DNA of 64,000 nt from Bacteroidota bacterium. GTDB lineage: Bacteria; Bacteroidota; Bacteroidia; AKYH767-A; 2013-40CM-41-45. Of the stretch, positions 1 to 8,740 are shown piece by piece. Position numbers and translations under genes: made by a program. Location: the NCBI GenBank assembly GCA_016708785.1, contig JADJFC010000004.1:186001-250000 (forward strand), written 5' to 3'. Within the stretch, counting starts at the first letter, position 1. Each line of letters starts with the position of its first letter. The notes beneath the pieces are model-generated. The model did not search any database. It saw only the letters and a list, made by a program, of their open reading frames with translations, and was not told the DNA's origin.

Positions 1-510
1 AGTATTGCAAAAATCAGGCCGGTGGTCTGATACACCAATAACAATTGCATCTTTCCGAACCGCTACAACTGCCAGAGGAATTGTGTTCAGATCGGGGAAA
101 ACACCTTCTTCATCCGGTATAGGATCGCCATGGGGATCGGTCTTTGGCTTTCCAAGGAAATCGTATAATTTCTGAACAAGTGTTTCTGACTGAATATGTT
201 CTAACTGCTCAGCAATCTCATGCACTTCATCCCAGTTGAATTCTAATTTTTCGTAAAGGAAAAGCTCCCATAATCGATGCTTCCTGACCACATTGATTGC
301 TTTTTTCTTGCCTCCGGCAGTCAGACTTACTCCATAGTATTTGAGATAATTCACCATTTTCTTAGCAGCTAGTTTCTGAAGCATGTCAGAAACGGTGGCA
401 GGTGTTGTCGATAACCGTTCTGCTATGGAATTGGTGCTGATCTTTCCCTTTTCATCTTCCTGAAGTTGAAAGATCGCCTTCAAATAATTTTCTTCCGTAT
501 ATGTTAACAT
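1..510 (-). CDS. DtxR/MntR-family metal-dependent transcriptional regulator (partial)
   Basis: The minus strand is open from an ATG at 508-510 to the left edge, giving 170 codons without a stop; the 3' end lies outside the window. The N-terminus (MLTYTEENYLKAIFQLQ) and the following winged helix with a recognition segment like IAERLSTTPATVSDMLQKL match the DtxR/MntR family. The next part (RKHRLWELFLYEKLEFNW, then HEIAEQLEHI) is the metal-binding and dimerisation domain with its His and Glu ligands. Proteins of this family repress metal uptake genes when loaded with Mn(II) or Fe(II). It is transcribed away from pyrD. A perfect TTTAG/CTAAA dyad lies 11 bases upstream of the start and may be its own operator. 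Which metal it senses cannot be decided here. Confidence 0.88.
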   Translation of the reverse strand, partial: MLTYTEENYLKAIFQLQEDEKGKISTNSIAERLSTTPATVSDMLQKLAAKKMVNYLKYYGVSLTAGGKKKAINVVRKHRLWELFLYEKLEFNWDEVHEIAEQLEHIQSETLVQKLYDFLGKPKTDPHGDPIPDEEGVFPDLNTIPLAVVAVRKDAIVIGVSDHRPDFCNT

Positions 511-520
511 GAAAATAAAA

Positions 521-536
521 TTTAGGCAAATCTAAA
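521..536. promoter_or_regulatory. Putative DtxR/MntR operator
   Basis: The sequence TTTAGGCAAATCTAAA is a perfect TTTAG/CTAAA inverted repeat with a 6-base centre. It lies just upstream of the regulator gene start at 510. Size and position suit autoregulation by a DtxR-family dimer; this is inference from location and symmetry. Confidence 0.45.
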
Positions 537-645
537 AATTAATTTTTAATACCCAAATATTAAAAAAAACTAAGTTCACTTAAATTTAGCACAAGGCCAC
601 ATGAGATTGTTTGAAAGCAAACTCACTTAGCGCACTTGTGCAAAA

Positions 646-689
646 TTTTAGTGATCTAAGTGTTTAATTTTAGTGAACTCAGTGTTTAA
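646..689. repeat. Two tandem 22-bp repeats upstream of pyrD
   Basis: Two adjacent copies (646-667 and 668-689) share TTTTAGTGA, then A/T CT A/C AGTGTTTAA. Related segments in inverted orientation lie at about 570-588 (CTAAGTTCACTTAAA) and near 622-630 (ACTCACTTAG). The cluster sits in the divergent promoter region between the metal regulator and pyrD. It could be a multi-site operator; no protein can be assigned to it. Confidence 0.55.
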
Positions 690-718
690 TTTTATTGAAA
701 TTGAATTACTTTCGCCAA

Positions 719-1777
719 ATGAATTTTTACACAAAGATCATCCGGCCTATCTTATTTCGTTTCGACCCGGAAAAAGTCCATCACTTTACTTTTTCATTTT
801 TGAAGCTTGCATTCAAAGTTCCTTTTACCAAATTATTGATCAAATCACTTTACAATACCTCAGATAAATCCACAGGGAAGAAACTTATGGGAATTGACTT
901 TCCAAATCCAATTGGATTAGCTGCCGGATTTGATAAAGACGCGAAATTGTACTCTGAACTTTCATCCCTGGGATTCGGTTTTATTGAAGTCGGTACGGTT
1001 ACCCCTAAGCCACAAGCGGGAAATGATAAGCCGAGATTGTTTAGGTTACCGAAAGATTCTGCTATCATAAACCGAATGGGATTCAACAACGAAGGAGTAG
1101 CGAAGATGATAGTGAATCTTAAAAAGAATGGGAATAAGGTTATCATCGGTGGAAACATCGGGAAGAATAAGGTCACTCCAAATGAAGATGCAGCTACAGA
1201 CTACCAAATTTGCTTTGAAGAATTGTTTCTTTATGTAGATTACTTTGTAGTAAATGTGTCTTCACCGAATACTCCCGGTTTAAGAGCACTTCAAGAAAAA
1301 GAACCTCTGCTGAAATTATTGAATTCATTACAAAACCTGAATGACGAATTAGCGTTAAAAAAATCAATTAGCCGTAAACCGATCCTTTTGAAAATTGCTC
1401 CTGACCTTACGACAGAACAACTTGAGGAAATCGTTGAAGTAATACTTTTATCAAAACTTGATGGAATTATTGCCACAAATACTACCATCACTCGTGAAAA
1501 TTTAACTTCTGATAAAAAGGAAGTTGAAAAAATTGGTGCCGGTGGACTAAGTGGACTTCCATTGACGAAGAGAAGCACTGAGGTAATTCGATTCCTTGCG
1601 AAAAGAGCTGAAAAAAAATTTATTATTATTGGAGTAGGAGGAATTCACTCTGAAAACGATGCCATGGAAAAGCTTGAAGCAGGAGCAGATCTAATTCAAT
1701 TGTACACTGGATTTATTTATGAAGGGCCGGCCCTGATTCAAAGGATAAAAAAAAGACTCGAAAAAAAAGGGAAGTAA
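719..1777 (+). CDS. pyrD: Quinone-dependent dihydroorotate dehydrogenase (class 2)
   Basis: PyrD oxidises dihydroorotate to orotate in pyrimidine synthesis, passing electrons through FMN to the quinone pool at the inner membrane. The ATG at 719 is preferred over an upstream TTG at 695 because MNFYTKIIRPILFRFDPEKV is the usual class 2 N-terminus, including the membrane-associating helix. The 352-residue length is typical. Visible motifs are GLAAGFDKDA near residue 67, FNNEG, the catalytic-serine loop NVSSPNTPGLR (about 179-189), ATNTT, GGLSG, and the FMN phosphate-binding IIGVGGI and LYTGFIYEGP near the C-terminus. The gene stands alone, convergent with phoU, and its stop codon lies inside the shared terminator hairpin. 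Confidence 0.96.
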   Translation: MNFYTKIIRPILFRFDPEKVHHFTFSFLKLAFKVPFTKLLIKSLYNTSDKSTGKKLMGIDFPNPIGLAAGFDKDAKLYSELSSLGFGFIEVGTVTPKPQAGNDKPRLFRLPKDSAIINRMGFNNEGVAKMIVNLKKNGNKVIIGGNIGKNKVTPNEDAATDYQICFEELFLYVDYFVVNVSSPNTPGLRALQEKEPLLKLLNSLQNLNDELALKKSISRKPILLKIAPDLTTEQLEEIVEVILLSKLDGIIATNTTITRENLTSDKKEVEKIGAGGLSGLPLTKRSTEVIRFLAKRAEKKFIIIGVGGIHSENDAMEKLEAGADLIQLYTGFIYEGPALIQRIKKRLEKKGK

Positions 1778-1794
1778 TTTTATTACTTCCCTTT
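1766..1794. terminator. Bidirectional terminator between pyrD and phoU
   Basis: AAAGGGAAGTAAT and ATTACTTCCCTTT form a 13-bp perfect stem with a 3-base loop, with A/T tracts on both sides. It lies between convergent genes and overlaps the pyrD stop codon. Confidence 0.75.
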
Positions 1795-1809
1795 GAATTC
1801 TTATCAAGT

Positions 1810-2472
1810 TCATTTTTCTGAAACGTGCTTCAAAACCTTAGCTTCAAGGAAAAATATTATTTCTTCTGCGACATTTTTTACCTGATCACCGGTTCGTTCC
1901 AGTTTCCTTATTGCAGAAATGATATGAAGCGATTGACTAATATTTCCTTCATGTGAACGGATATAATTTTCAATAACAGAATTTGCATTTTCATTTATCT
2001 CGTCTAATAGATCATCCTTTTGAAAGATTCCTCTGGCGATCTTGGTGTCTTCAGAATCAAAAGCTTTCTGAACATCCGATAACATTTGTACAGCCATCAC
2101 AAACATTTCATTTACTCTGGTAATATCAATCAACTCTTTATCAAACGGATTCCCTGTACCAATTACATAACGACTGATACCATCAGCAATATCTCCAATC
2201 CGTTCTAAATTACTATTGATCTTCAACACGGCAAGTACAAATCGCAGATCAATTGCTACCGGATTAAATAAAGCAAAGATGTTTTCGCAATCTTTATCAA
2301 TCTTTAACTCAAGAGCATTTACTCTTTTTTCATTGAAATTGACTTCCCTGGCAATTTCTCTGTCAAAACCTATGAAAGCAAGCTGGGATTTTTTCATCTG
2401 TTGAGTAACCAACTCAAACATTTCTACAATCTCATCTTTCAATCGTTTTAATTCTACATCTAAATGAGTCAT
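1810..2472 (-). CDS. phoU: Phosphate signalling complex protein PhoU
   Basis: PhoU links the Pst phosphate transporter to the phosphate-sensing kinase and restrains phosphate uptake and Pho gene expression when phosphate is plentiful. The 220-residue protein has the family's two three-helix-bundle halves, each with its metal-binding signature: NLERIGD at about 88-94 and KLERTGD at about 191-197. It is the last gene of the leftward operon after pstB, separated by about 80 bases that hold a long imperfect inverted repeat. The start ATG fits the family N-terminus (long amphipathic helix directly after MTHLDVEL). Confidence 0.95.
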   Translation of the reverse strand: MTHLDVELKRLKDEIVEMFELVTQQMKKSQLAFIGFDREIAREVNFNEKRVNALELKIDKDCENIFALFNPVAIDLRFVLAVLKINSNLERIGDIADGISRYVIGTGNPFDKELIDITRVNEMFVMAVQMLSDVQKAFDSEDTKIARGIFQKDDLLDEINENANSVIENYIRSHEGNISQSLHIISAIRKLERTGDQVKNVAEEIIFFLEAKVLKHVSEK

Positions 2473-2503
2473 CTTTTTTTAATTATTAATTTATAATGGA
2501 AAA

Positions 2504-2557
2504 TGAAAATGAAGAATGAAAAACGTGAGTAAAACAATTTTCATTTTTCATTTTTTA
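2504..2557. repeat. Imperfect inverted repeat between pstB and phoU
   Basis: AAAATGAAGAATGAAAA and TTTTCATTTTTCATTTT face each other across about 15 bases. The stem could attenuate transcription from pstB into phoU. It is very A/T rich, so the call is tentative. Confidence 0.4.
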
Positions 2558-3310
2558 TCCAAATCGGCCAGTTACGTAACTCTGAGTGTTGGGGTCAGTT
2601 GGATTGGTAAAGATAATGTTTGTGTCATTGTATTCTATCAAATCACCTAAATAGAAAAATGCAGTCTTATCGCTTACCCGACCGGCTTGCTGCATGTTGT
2701 GCGTGACGATTATTATTGTGTATTTATTTTTCAATTCATAGATCAAATCTTCAATTTTTGCTGTAGATATCGGATCTAATGCTGAAGCAGGTTCATCCAT
2801 TAAAAGTACAGAAGGCTCAATTGCCAATGCTCTGGCTATACACAGTCTTTGTTGTTGTCCACCTGATAATGCAAAAGCAGATTTCTTCAGTTTATCTTTT
2901 ACTTCATCCCATAATGCTGCTTGTTTCAATGAGGTTTCAACTCTTTCTTCCACAAATGATGCATGATTCATTCCATTTACACGAAGTCCATATGCAACAT
3001 TTTCAAAGATCGACTTTGGAAAAGGATTGGGTTTCTGGAAAACCATTCCAACTTTTTTTCTCAGCTCATCAATTCTCATTCCTTTATTATTGTAGATGTC
3101 TTTTTCATCTAACAATACATCTCCCTCAATTTTTACACCAGGAATGAGGTCATTCATTCTGTTAAACAAACGTAAGTAAGTTGATTTACCACATCCTGAA
3201 GGACCAATCAATGCTGTAACAGTATTAGCTTTTACAGACATTGTGATCCCTTTCAACGCATGAAAGGTGCCGTAGTATAGGTTTAAATTTTTTGTTTCTA
3301 TTTTATTCAT
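2555..3310 (-). CDS. pstB: Phosphate ABC transporter ATP-binding protein PstB
   Basis: PstB is the cytoplasmic ATPase that powers high-affinity phosphate import through PstCA. The 251-residue protein shows Walker A GPSGCGKST (36-44), a Q-loop (VGMVFQKPNPF), the ABC signature ALSGGQQQRLCIARAL, Walker B LLMDEPASALDP and the switch histidine in IIIVTHNMQQA. The substrate-specific PstB C-terminus (GDLIEYNDTNIIFTNP) is present and ends in GRFG, as in other PstB proteins. It starts 6 bases after pstA stops, so the two are translationally close within the pst operon. Confidence 0.97.
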   Translation of the reverse strand: MNKIETKNLNLYYGTFHALKGITMSVKANTVTALIGPSGCGKSTYLRLFNRMNDLIPGVKIEGDVLLDEKDIYNNKGMRIDELRKKVGMVFQKPNPFPKSIFENVAYGLRVNGMNHASFVEERVETSLKQAALWDEVKDKLKKSAFALSGGQQQRLCIARALAIEPSVLLMDEPASALDPISTAKIEDLIYELKNKYTIIIVTHNMQQAGRVSDKTAFFYLGDLIEYNDTNIIFTNPTDPNTQSYVTGRFG

Positions 3311-3316
3311 AATCGG

Positions 3317-4171
3317 TCAATTCATTTTTACTTTGTTTCCTAGATATTTTCTGAGCGCATTTGCGAGCAGATTTAATATCAAGACAAATAAGACTAGAAC
3401 AAGTGCAGTTCCATAGGCCATATCGCGCGATTCAGCTACTTTTGTACCACTGGTTGAAATTACATATAAGTGATATGGTAATGCCATTACCTGATCAAAA
3501 AGACTTGTTGGGAGTTTAGGAAGAAAATATGCGGCAACAGTGAAAAGTATCGGCGCCGTTTCTCCTGATACACGACCAATAGATAAGATCAATCCGGTGA
3601 TAATATTGGGCATTGCCATTGGCAGAATAACTTTACGTACTGTTTGGAGTTTTGTAGCTCCTAAAGCATAACTGCCATGTCTGAACGAATCATCAATCGC
3701 AATTAATGCTTCTTCAGTTACTCTTATTACTACCGGCAAGGCAAGCAATCCAAGGGTCAATGAACCTGCAATGATGCTATCACCAAATTTCATTGTATTT
3801 ACAAACAATGCCATTCCGAATAAACCAAAGACAATTGAAGGAATACCGGCCAGGTTGTTGGTCATTAACTTTATAAACCGTTTAAAGAATGAATCCAACG
3901 TATATTCGTGGATATAAATTCCTGCCATTACACCCAATGGAAAGGCTACGATCATTGAACCTGCAACAAGGTATAGGGTTCCAATTATTGCAGGATAAAT
4001 TCCGCCTTTGGTCATACCGTCTTCAGGCATTTTCGTAAGGAAGTCCCAGCTTAACATATGCCAGCCTCTTACAAAAATGAACTCGAGGATCCAGAATAAA
4101 ATCAATAACACTCCCAGACTAAGTATTCTGAAGATCCAGAAGGCTATTTTTTCTTTTAAATTTTTCGACAT
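3317..4171 (-). CDS. pstA: Phosphate ABC transporter permease PstA
   Basis: PstA is one of two inner-membrane permease subunits of the phosphate importer. The 284-residue protein has six predicted membrane segments, starting with one near residues 13-33, and the cytoplasmic EAA loop for docking PstB (EEALIAIDDSFRHGSYALGA, about 153-172). The extracytoplasmic DFLTKMPEDGMTKGGIYPAI segment is typical of PstA. Its ATG is one base beyond the pstC stop, so translation of the two is probably coupled. Confidence 0.96.
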   Translation of the reverse strand: MSKNLKEKIAFWIFRILSLGVLLILFWILEFIFVRGWHMLSWDFLTKMPEDGMTKGGIYPAIIGTLYLVAGSMIVAFPLGVMAGIYIHEYTLDSFFKRFIKLMTNNLAGIPSIVFGLFGMALFVNTMKFGDSIIAGSLTLGLLALPVVIRVTEEALIAIDDSFRHGSYALGATKLQTVRKVILPMAMPNIITGLILSIGRVSGETAPILFTVAAYFLPKLPTSLFDQVMALPYHLYVISTSGTKVAESRDMAYGTALVLVLFVLILNLLANALRKYLGNKVKMN

Positions 4172-4172
4172 T

Positions 4173-5373
4173 TTATTTGTTCATTTTTCTACGTGTAGAA
4201 ATTGCTTGTACCCATATATTGATCGCCATCGTGATCAGAAAAAGTATACATCCTAAAGCAAATAGCGCTTGATAATGCACACCTCCTGCCGGTGCTTCGC
4301 CTAATTCAGCTGCTATTGTTGCAGGTATTGTTCGAACAGGTTGTAATAGTGATTTCGGCATTACCGCTGCATTTCCGGTTACCATTAATACAGCCATCGT
4401 TTCACCGAGAGCACGTCCAATTCCAAGTATGGCTGCAGCTGATATCCCAGACATAGAATAGGGGATGACAACTCTGTAAATTGTTTGCCATTTATTTGCA
4501 CCAAGAGCTAAGGATGCTTCTTTCATGCTACGTGGTGTATTTCGAATGGCGTCTTCTGAAACTGTAATTATCGTTGGAAGTGCCATGATCCCAAGCACAA
4601 TACTTCCTGCTAATGCGGTTTCGCCAACAGGCAAGTTAAATACATCATGAATCATTGGGACGATAACGATCAAACCGAAGAAGCCATAAACAACGGATGG
4701 TATACCGGCCAGTAATTCAATAACAGGTTTTAGAATCTTTCTCAAGCGTTCATCAGCAACTTCTGCCATATATATTGCTGTTGCCAGTCCAACCGGCAGG
4801 GCAAAGAGAATTGCAAAAAAAGAAACTAGAAGTGTCCCAAGTATAAGAGGGGCAACTCCTAATTGTACTGCAGGTTCTGCAGTAGGGAACCATTGCTTTC
4901 CCATAATAAAATCGGGAATGTTATTTTTTGCAACATTCACAATTTTTCCACTAAATTTTTTTGCCAAGTATTTATCTTGATAAACAGCTAGCATCGTTGG
5001 ATTGCTGTCGACAAGCGCATTTAACTTGTCAGGTAAAAATTCAAATTCAGCTCCTACTTCTTCATCGGAAAAATAATTGGAAATATCATTGATCGTAAAC
5101 AAAATAATCGAATCGTTATTTCCTCCCAAGTCTTTCCAATTTGTAATTTCCTGATCAAATATGGCTTTGATCTGTCCGGCATTTAGTTTGGATACAGGAT
5201 TTGTTTTGTTAACGACTATTATGTTTTTATTTTCCAGAGGCGAGGTGCTGAAAAGTGAAAAGCCTTCCCTAAAAAGAAAAATTACAATGAGTAATACAGC
5301 CAGTGATGAAATACCACTGCTGATCATTAAAGCCCCTTCAATAATTTTTCTCGATTATTCTTTTTATACTCAT
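4173..5373 (-). CDS. pstC: Phosphate ABC transporter permease PstC with embedded PstS-like segment; N-terminal frame break
   Basis: PstC is the partner permease of PstA. The intact frame runs from 5327 (MISSGISSL), but that ATG lies inside the first membrane helix. An upstream ATG at 5371-5373 reads MSIKRIIEK and joins the main frame as IIEGALM if one A is removed from the A5 run at 5345-5349, giving 399 residues. After helix 1 there is a periplasmic insert of about 115 residues. Part of it, VSKLNAGQIKAIFDQEITNW followed by KDLGG, closely matches VSKLTRAQLEGIFTGKIKNW plus KEVGG in the PstS of this same operon. The remaining five or so helices and the EAA loop (VSEDAIRNTPRSMKEASLAL) are ordinary PstC. 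The gene begins about 90 bases after pstS. Confidence 0.9.
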
Positions 5374-5465
5374 TTCTGTAAAATTACCAAGCCATTATTC
5401 GAAGCAATTGCCGATCCTGGAATTGAATCGGCAAATGCAACTGTAAAACTATTCAATTTCTTCGA

Positions 5466-6282
5466 CTATTTTAAGCCGATGTAACCAATTTGATCAACAA
5501 TTTTTTTGTCCTTCTACTGAAAGAATAAAATCTAAATATGGTTTAATTGCAGCTTCTTTTGAAGTAGGGTAGTAGAAGTAAAGTGGTCTTACAACCGGAT
5601 ACGATTTGTTCTTTGCATTTTCAATTGATGCCATTGTGAATGTTTTTCCATCGTAACTCACTGCTATGTCCTTTACTTCTTTTGTTACATACGCTAACCC
5701 AACATAACCAATTGCTCCTTTTGTTTGAGATACGGATTGAATAATAGCTCCTGTTGCCGGCATGTTCAAAACTGATGATGCATAGTTTTTTCTGTTCATT
5801 ACATGTTCTTTAAAAAACTCATATGTACCTGAACTAGTTTCGCGTGAATAAACTACGATTTGCATATCATCTCCCCCAACTTCTTTCCAGTTTTTGATCT
5901 TGCCTGTGAAGATTCCTTCCAATTGGGCACGTGTAAGCTTACTAACTTTGTTTTGTGGATTAACAATTACTGAAAGTGCATCATTTGCGATGATTACTTC
6001 TTTAAATGCCCTTCCTGCATCTTGTAATTTCATTCGCTCGTCCATTTTGATCTTTCTAGACGACATGGCTATGTCGGTAGAATTGTCGAGTAGTGCAGAA
6101 ATACCTACACCGCTTCCTCCGCCAATAACTGTAACGCTTTTTCCAGCATTCTTTTTCATGAATACTTCTGCGTCTTTTTGCGCAAGTGGAAGTACTGTGT
6201 CGCTTCCTTTGATGGTAATTTTTTGTGCGTTCACTAATAGAGCACTTGCCATCATTGCTACTCCTAAAATTATTTTTTTCAT
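5466..6282 (-). CDS. pstS: Phosphate-binding protein PstS (frame break near C-terminus)
   Basis: PstS binds phosphate in the periplasm and delivers it to PstCA. It starts with a Sec signal peptide (MKKIILGVAMMASALLVNAQ) and then the phosphate-binding ITIKGSDTVLPLAQ and GGGSGVGISALLDNSTDIAM segments. Further ligands lie in SRETSSGTYEFF and PATGAIIQSVSQTKGAIGYV. In the raw sequence it ends early as GQKNC at 5494. Removing one A from the A7 run at 5501-5507 restores the usual ending GQKIVDQIGYIGLK with a stop at 5466-5468, giving 271 residues. It lies between the porin gene and pstC. Confidence 0.94.
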
Positions 6283-6310
6283 TTTATTTTTTTTTTGATT
6301 ATTCGTTTGA

Positions 6311-7665
6311 TTAGAATTTAACCTGCATTCTCAATGTGTATGAATTATCGGAAAGATCTTTTGTATAACCGGATAAATTATTTGAAGTCTCATTCGTTAC
6401 CATATCATAGTAGAATGATAATTTTGTACTAGAATCCCATCTGTATGTCAGACCTACACCAACAGTTGAATATTTTATATCTGTTGCATTTGATGCTTTC
6501 ATATTGCTTCCGGTAACCGCCTTGCCAATTTCATCACCTTTTATCTCTGTATTTGGATCGATACTTTGCAACCAATTGCCAAGGACTAAACAAAACATTT
6601 TGAAAAAGTAGAAGTATGCTCCATTGAAAGCGCGGTTGTAAATGTCGTTAGTTACGGGTGTATTTGAATTGATACTTGCTGTATAGGTAGCTGAACCGGG
6701 TTGGTTTCCCTGGATATATTCTCCGCGAAGCACTGTCAAACCTGCTTGCCAATCAATATTTAACTGTCCATCAAAACCAACATAGTTTCTTTTTGTATAA
6801 TCTCTCGAACCAATTCCAATTGGTTTAACATCATTTTTATTGACTGCTATTTCATATCCTTTCACTCCGGAAGGGTCTTGTGAAAAATCATATACATTCA
6901 CTGTATCGATTCTATAGCCACCATTGTAATACGATGCTCCAAGTCCATACTTAATTGTTTCTGCTTTATTACTTCTATTTGCCGTTAAATGTCCAATGAA
7001 ATTTTTCATTTTATCGAAATCTGAAACATTCCTCCAACACCCGGTGCTCCATTGCCATTGAACATACCTGCTTCAAGTTTTAACCAATGCCAGTTTGATG
7101 TTTTTGGCCCTTGAATGGTAAGCATTGCTCCAAGATCTCTTTCATTTGGAAAAAGTATTTGTGACATTCTTCCGCGTTCAGGTGTTTCACGCGAGCTGGA
7201 AGAATAACCAACTTCAAACCCAAAAGGATTGTTTTGCATTCCTGCTGTAATTGAAAACCAGCCAATCCATTTATCAGTAAATTTACCATAGACATCTCTC
7301 ATACTAATTCCTTTTTCTGTAATATCCACCTGAAACACAAATTGAGATGTACTGATTCCTTTATCATTCAATGGTGTATCATAAACAAATTTGACTCGTC
7401 CACGTCTGATCATAAAGCGTTTATCATCTCCCGGTACGAAAGCTCCACCATTGTATTGTGCTGCACCCGTTGAGTCACCATACTGGAATTGAGTCTGGAT
7501 ATATCCGGAAGTTTTTATCCGTTTAATTACATCGATGTCATGTTTCATTTCAAGGACACTTGCATTTAGTGTATCTAGTGGAGTCGCTTCAACTTCTTGA
7601 GCAACAGCTGTGCCATTAATAAAAATGGCTGACATAAATAAGAGACCTAGTAGTAGTTTTTTCAC
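6311..7665 (-). CDS. Phosphate-selective porin O/P family outer-membrane protein (frame broken)
   Basis: This is an OprP/OprO-type outer-membrane barrel that probably lets phosphate cross the outer membrane. A GTG start at 7663-7665 is followed by a signal peptide (KKLLLGLLFMSAIF to AQ), a short coiled-coil-like helix, and then beta-barrel strands (SGYIQTQFQY, RFMIRRGRVKFVYD, FVFQVDITEKGISMRDVYGK). The last residues, SYTLRMQVKF, end in Phe as barrels do. The frame breaks at about 7029-7036, leaving fragments 7006-7665 and 6311-7009. Adding one base there restores GVGGNVSDFDKMKNFIGHL and a 451-residue protein. It is first in the pst operon, which supports phosphate as the cargo. Confidence 0.85.
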
Positions 7666-7700
7666 GTTATGTTATTTTAATGCAAAAAAACTGTTAAGAG

Positions 7701-7739
7701 GTTATAGAATGTTTGATTTAATATTAAGCTAATGTTAAG
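7701..7739 (-). promoter_or_regulatory. Candidate Pho-box-like repeats upstream of the phosphate operon
   Basis: On the minus strand, 36-74 bases before the porin start, TTAACATTAGC is followed by TTAATATTAAA at an 11-base period, and another TTAACA lies close to the gene at about 7693-7698. This resembles the 11-base TTAACA repeats bound by PhoP/PhoB-type regulators. The region is very AT-rich, so chance is a real alternative. Confidence 0.3.
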
Positions 7740-7828
7740 GATTTCATTAAAATCTTTGTTTTTAATTCAAATTAGGCCTTTTCAGATTAACCTTTTGTAC
7801 AGGACATAAAATTGAAATCAATTAATTG

Positions 7829-8218
7829 TTAACCAATTTCTTTTTTTGTTAACTCTTTGATAATGCTTACTAGAATGGATGGCTTAATTGGTTTAGTAAT
7901 AAAGTGACTTCCACCTGCATCAAAAGCATTCATTGTCGTGTATTCATCTGAATCTGCAGTGAGAAACAGGATTGGAGTATTCTCAAATGTTTTATTCAAT
8001 CTAAGTGTCCTACAGGCTTCAATTCCTGTCATTCCAGGCATTCTAATATCTAAAATGATCATGTCCGGATTGTTATCTATTGCTGATGTAATACATTCTT
8101 CGCCACTGTATGCTTTAAAAACTGTAAAATTCTCTTTCTCTAAATTGTATGTCAATATTTCAACAATATCCGGCTCGTCATCAACCACTAAAATTTTTCT
8201 GCTTCTAAGTTCCATCAT
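7829..8218 (-). CDS. Stand-alone response-regulator receiver protein
   Basis: This 129-residue protein is a single CheY-like receiver domain. It has the acidic pocket VVDDEPD (11-17), the phospho-acceptor Asp57 in MIILDIRMPGMTG, Thr87 in LFLTADS and Lys109 in FITKPIKP. The opening LVVDDEPDIVEILTYNLEKE style is that of PhoB-type receivers, but no DNA-binding domain follows and a true stop ends the frame. It is read in the same direction as the phosphate operon, about 160 bases upstream of it, so a role in phosphate sensing is possible but not shown. No histidine kinase is adjacent. Confidence 0.88.
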   Translation of the reverse strand: MMELRSRKILVVDDEPDIVEILTYNLEKENFTVFKAYSGEECITSAIDNNPDMIILDIRMPGMTGIEACRTLRLNKTFENTPILFLTADSDEYTTMNAFDAGGSHFITKPIKPSILVSIIKELTKKEIG

Positions 8219-8292
8219 TAAATTTTTGTAAAGCTACCCGGGTAATGTAAAGAGAATGTTATGTGAGCATCACTAAATCATTAGGCAAATTT

Positions 8293-8637
8293 CTAAATTA
8301 AACTAAAGGCATAATCTTCAGGTGTTAAGCGAAAGGTATTCGAACTATTTATAAAATCAGATTCTAACTCCGTACTGATTGATTCTTCTTCCACCGGATC
8401 ATTCGTAAGTAAAGATGTTCCTTGACTTAAACAGGTGGCGTGAACATTTATCTCTAAATACATATTTACTGAATGCACATTGACTTGAATCATTCTCATG
8501 GTGTCTTTCGTCGAGTAGGCAACTACCATTGTTTGATCTTGATTCTGAAAATTGATCTCATAATTACGTTTTTGAAGGATCCCTGTTAATTTCTGAATAA
8601 CTTCAGCAATTGTCACATGTAGAAGATAAGTAGTCAT
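8293..8637 (-). CDS. Hypothetical protein, 114 residues
   Basis: I do not recognise this family. The ATG at 8635-8637 (MTTYLLHVTIAEV) is preferred over an in-frame TTG at 8658. The first 80 residues alternate as predicted helix then beta strands (MVVAYSTKDT, MIQVNVHSV, MYLEINVHATC), suggesting a small alpha/beta fold. The last third is acidic and polar (DPVEEESISTELESDF). There is no signal peptide or membrane segment. It is read in the same direction as the receiver gene downstream, separated by about 75 bases, and diverges from mltG. Confidence 0.6.
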   Translation of the reverse strand: MTTYLLHVTIAEVIQKLTGILQKRNYEINFQNQDQTMVVAYSTKDTMRMIQVNVHSVNMYLEINVHATCLSQGTSLLTNDPVEEESISTELESDFINSSNTFRLTPEDYAFSLI

Positions 8638-8740
8638 AAGGACGTTTGTTTTAATCAAATTAACGGTTTGTTTGTTGAGAAATAATTAAGGCAATCTTAT
8701 CGTTTATTGAATTCCTAAGTATTTTCGTACCGAAATTGAG

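Noticed and set aside
5340..5520. Programmed frameshifting in pstS and pstC
   Set aside because: Both breaks are in A runs, but the same kind of break occurs in many unrelated genes of the window, so assembly error is simpler than two programmed sites.
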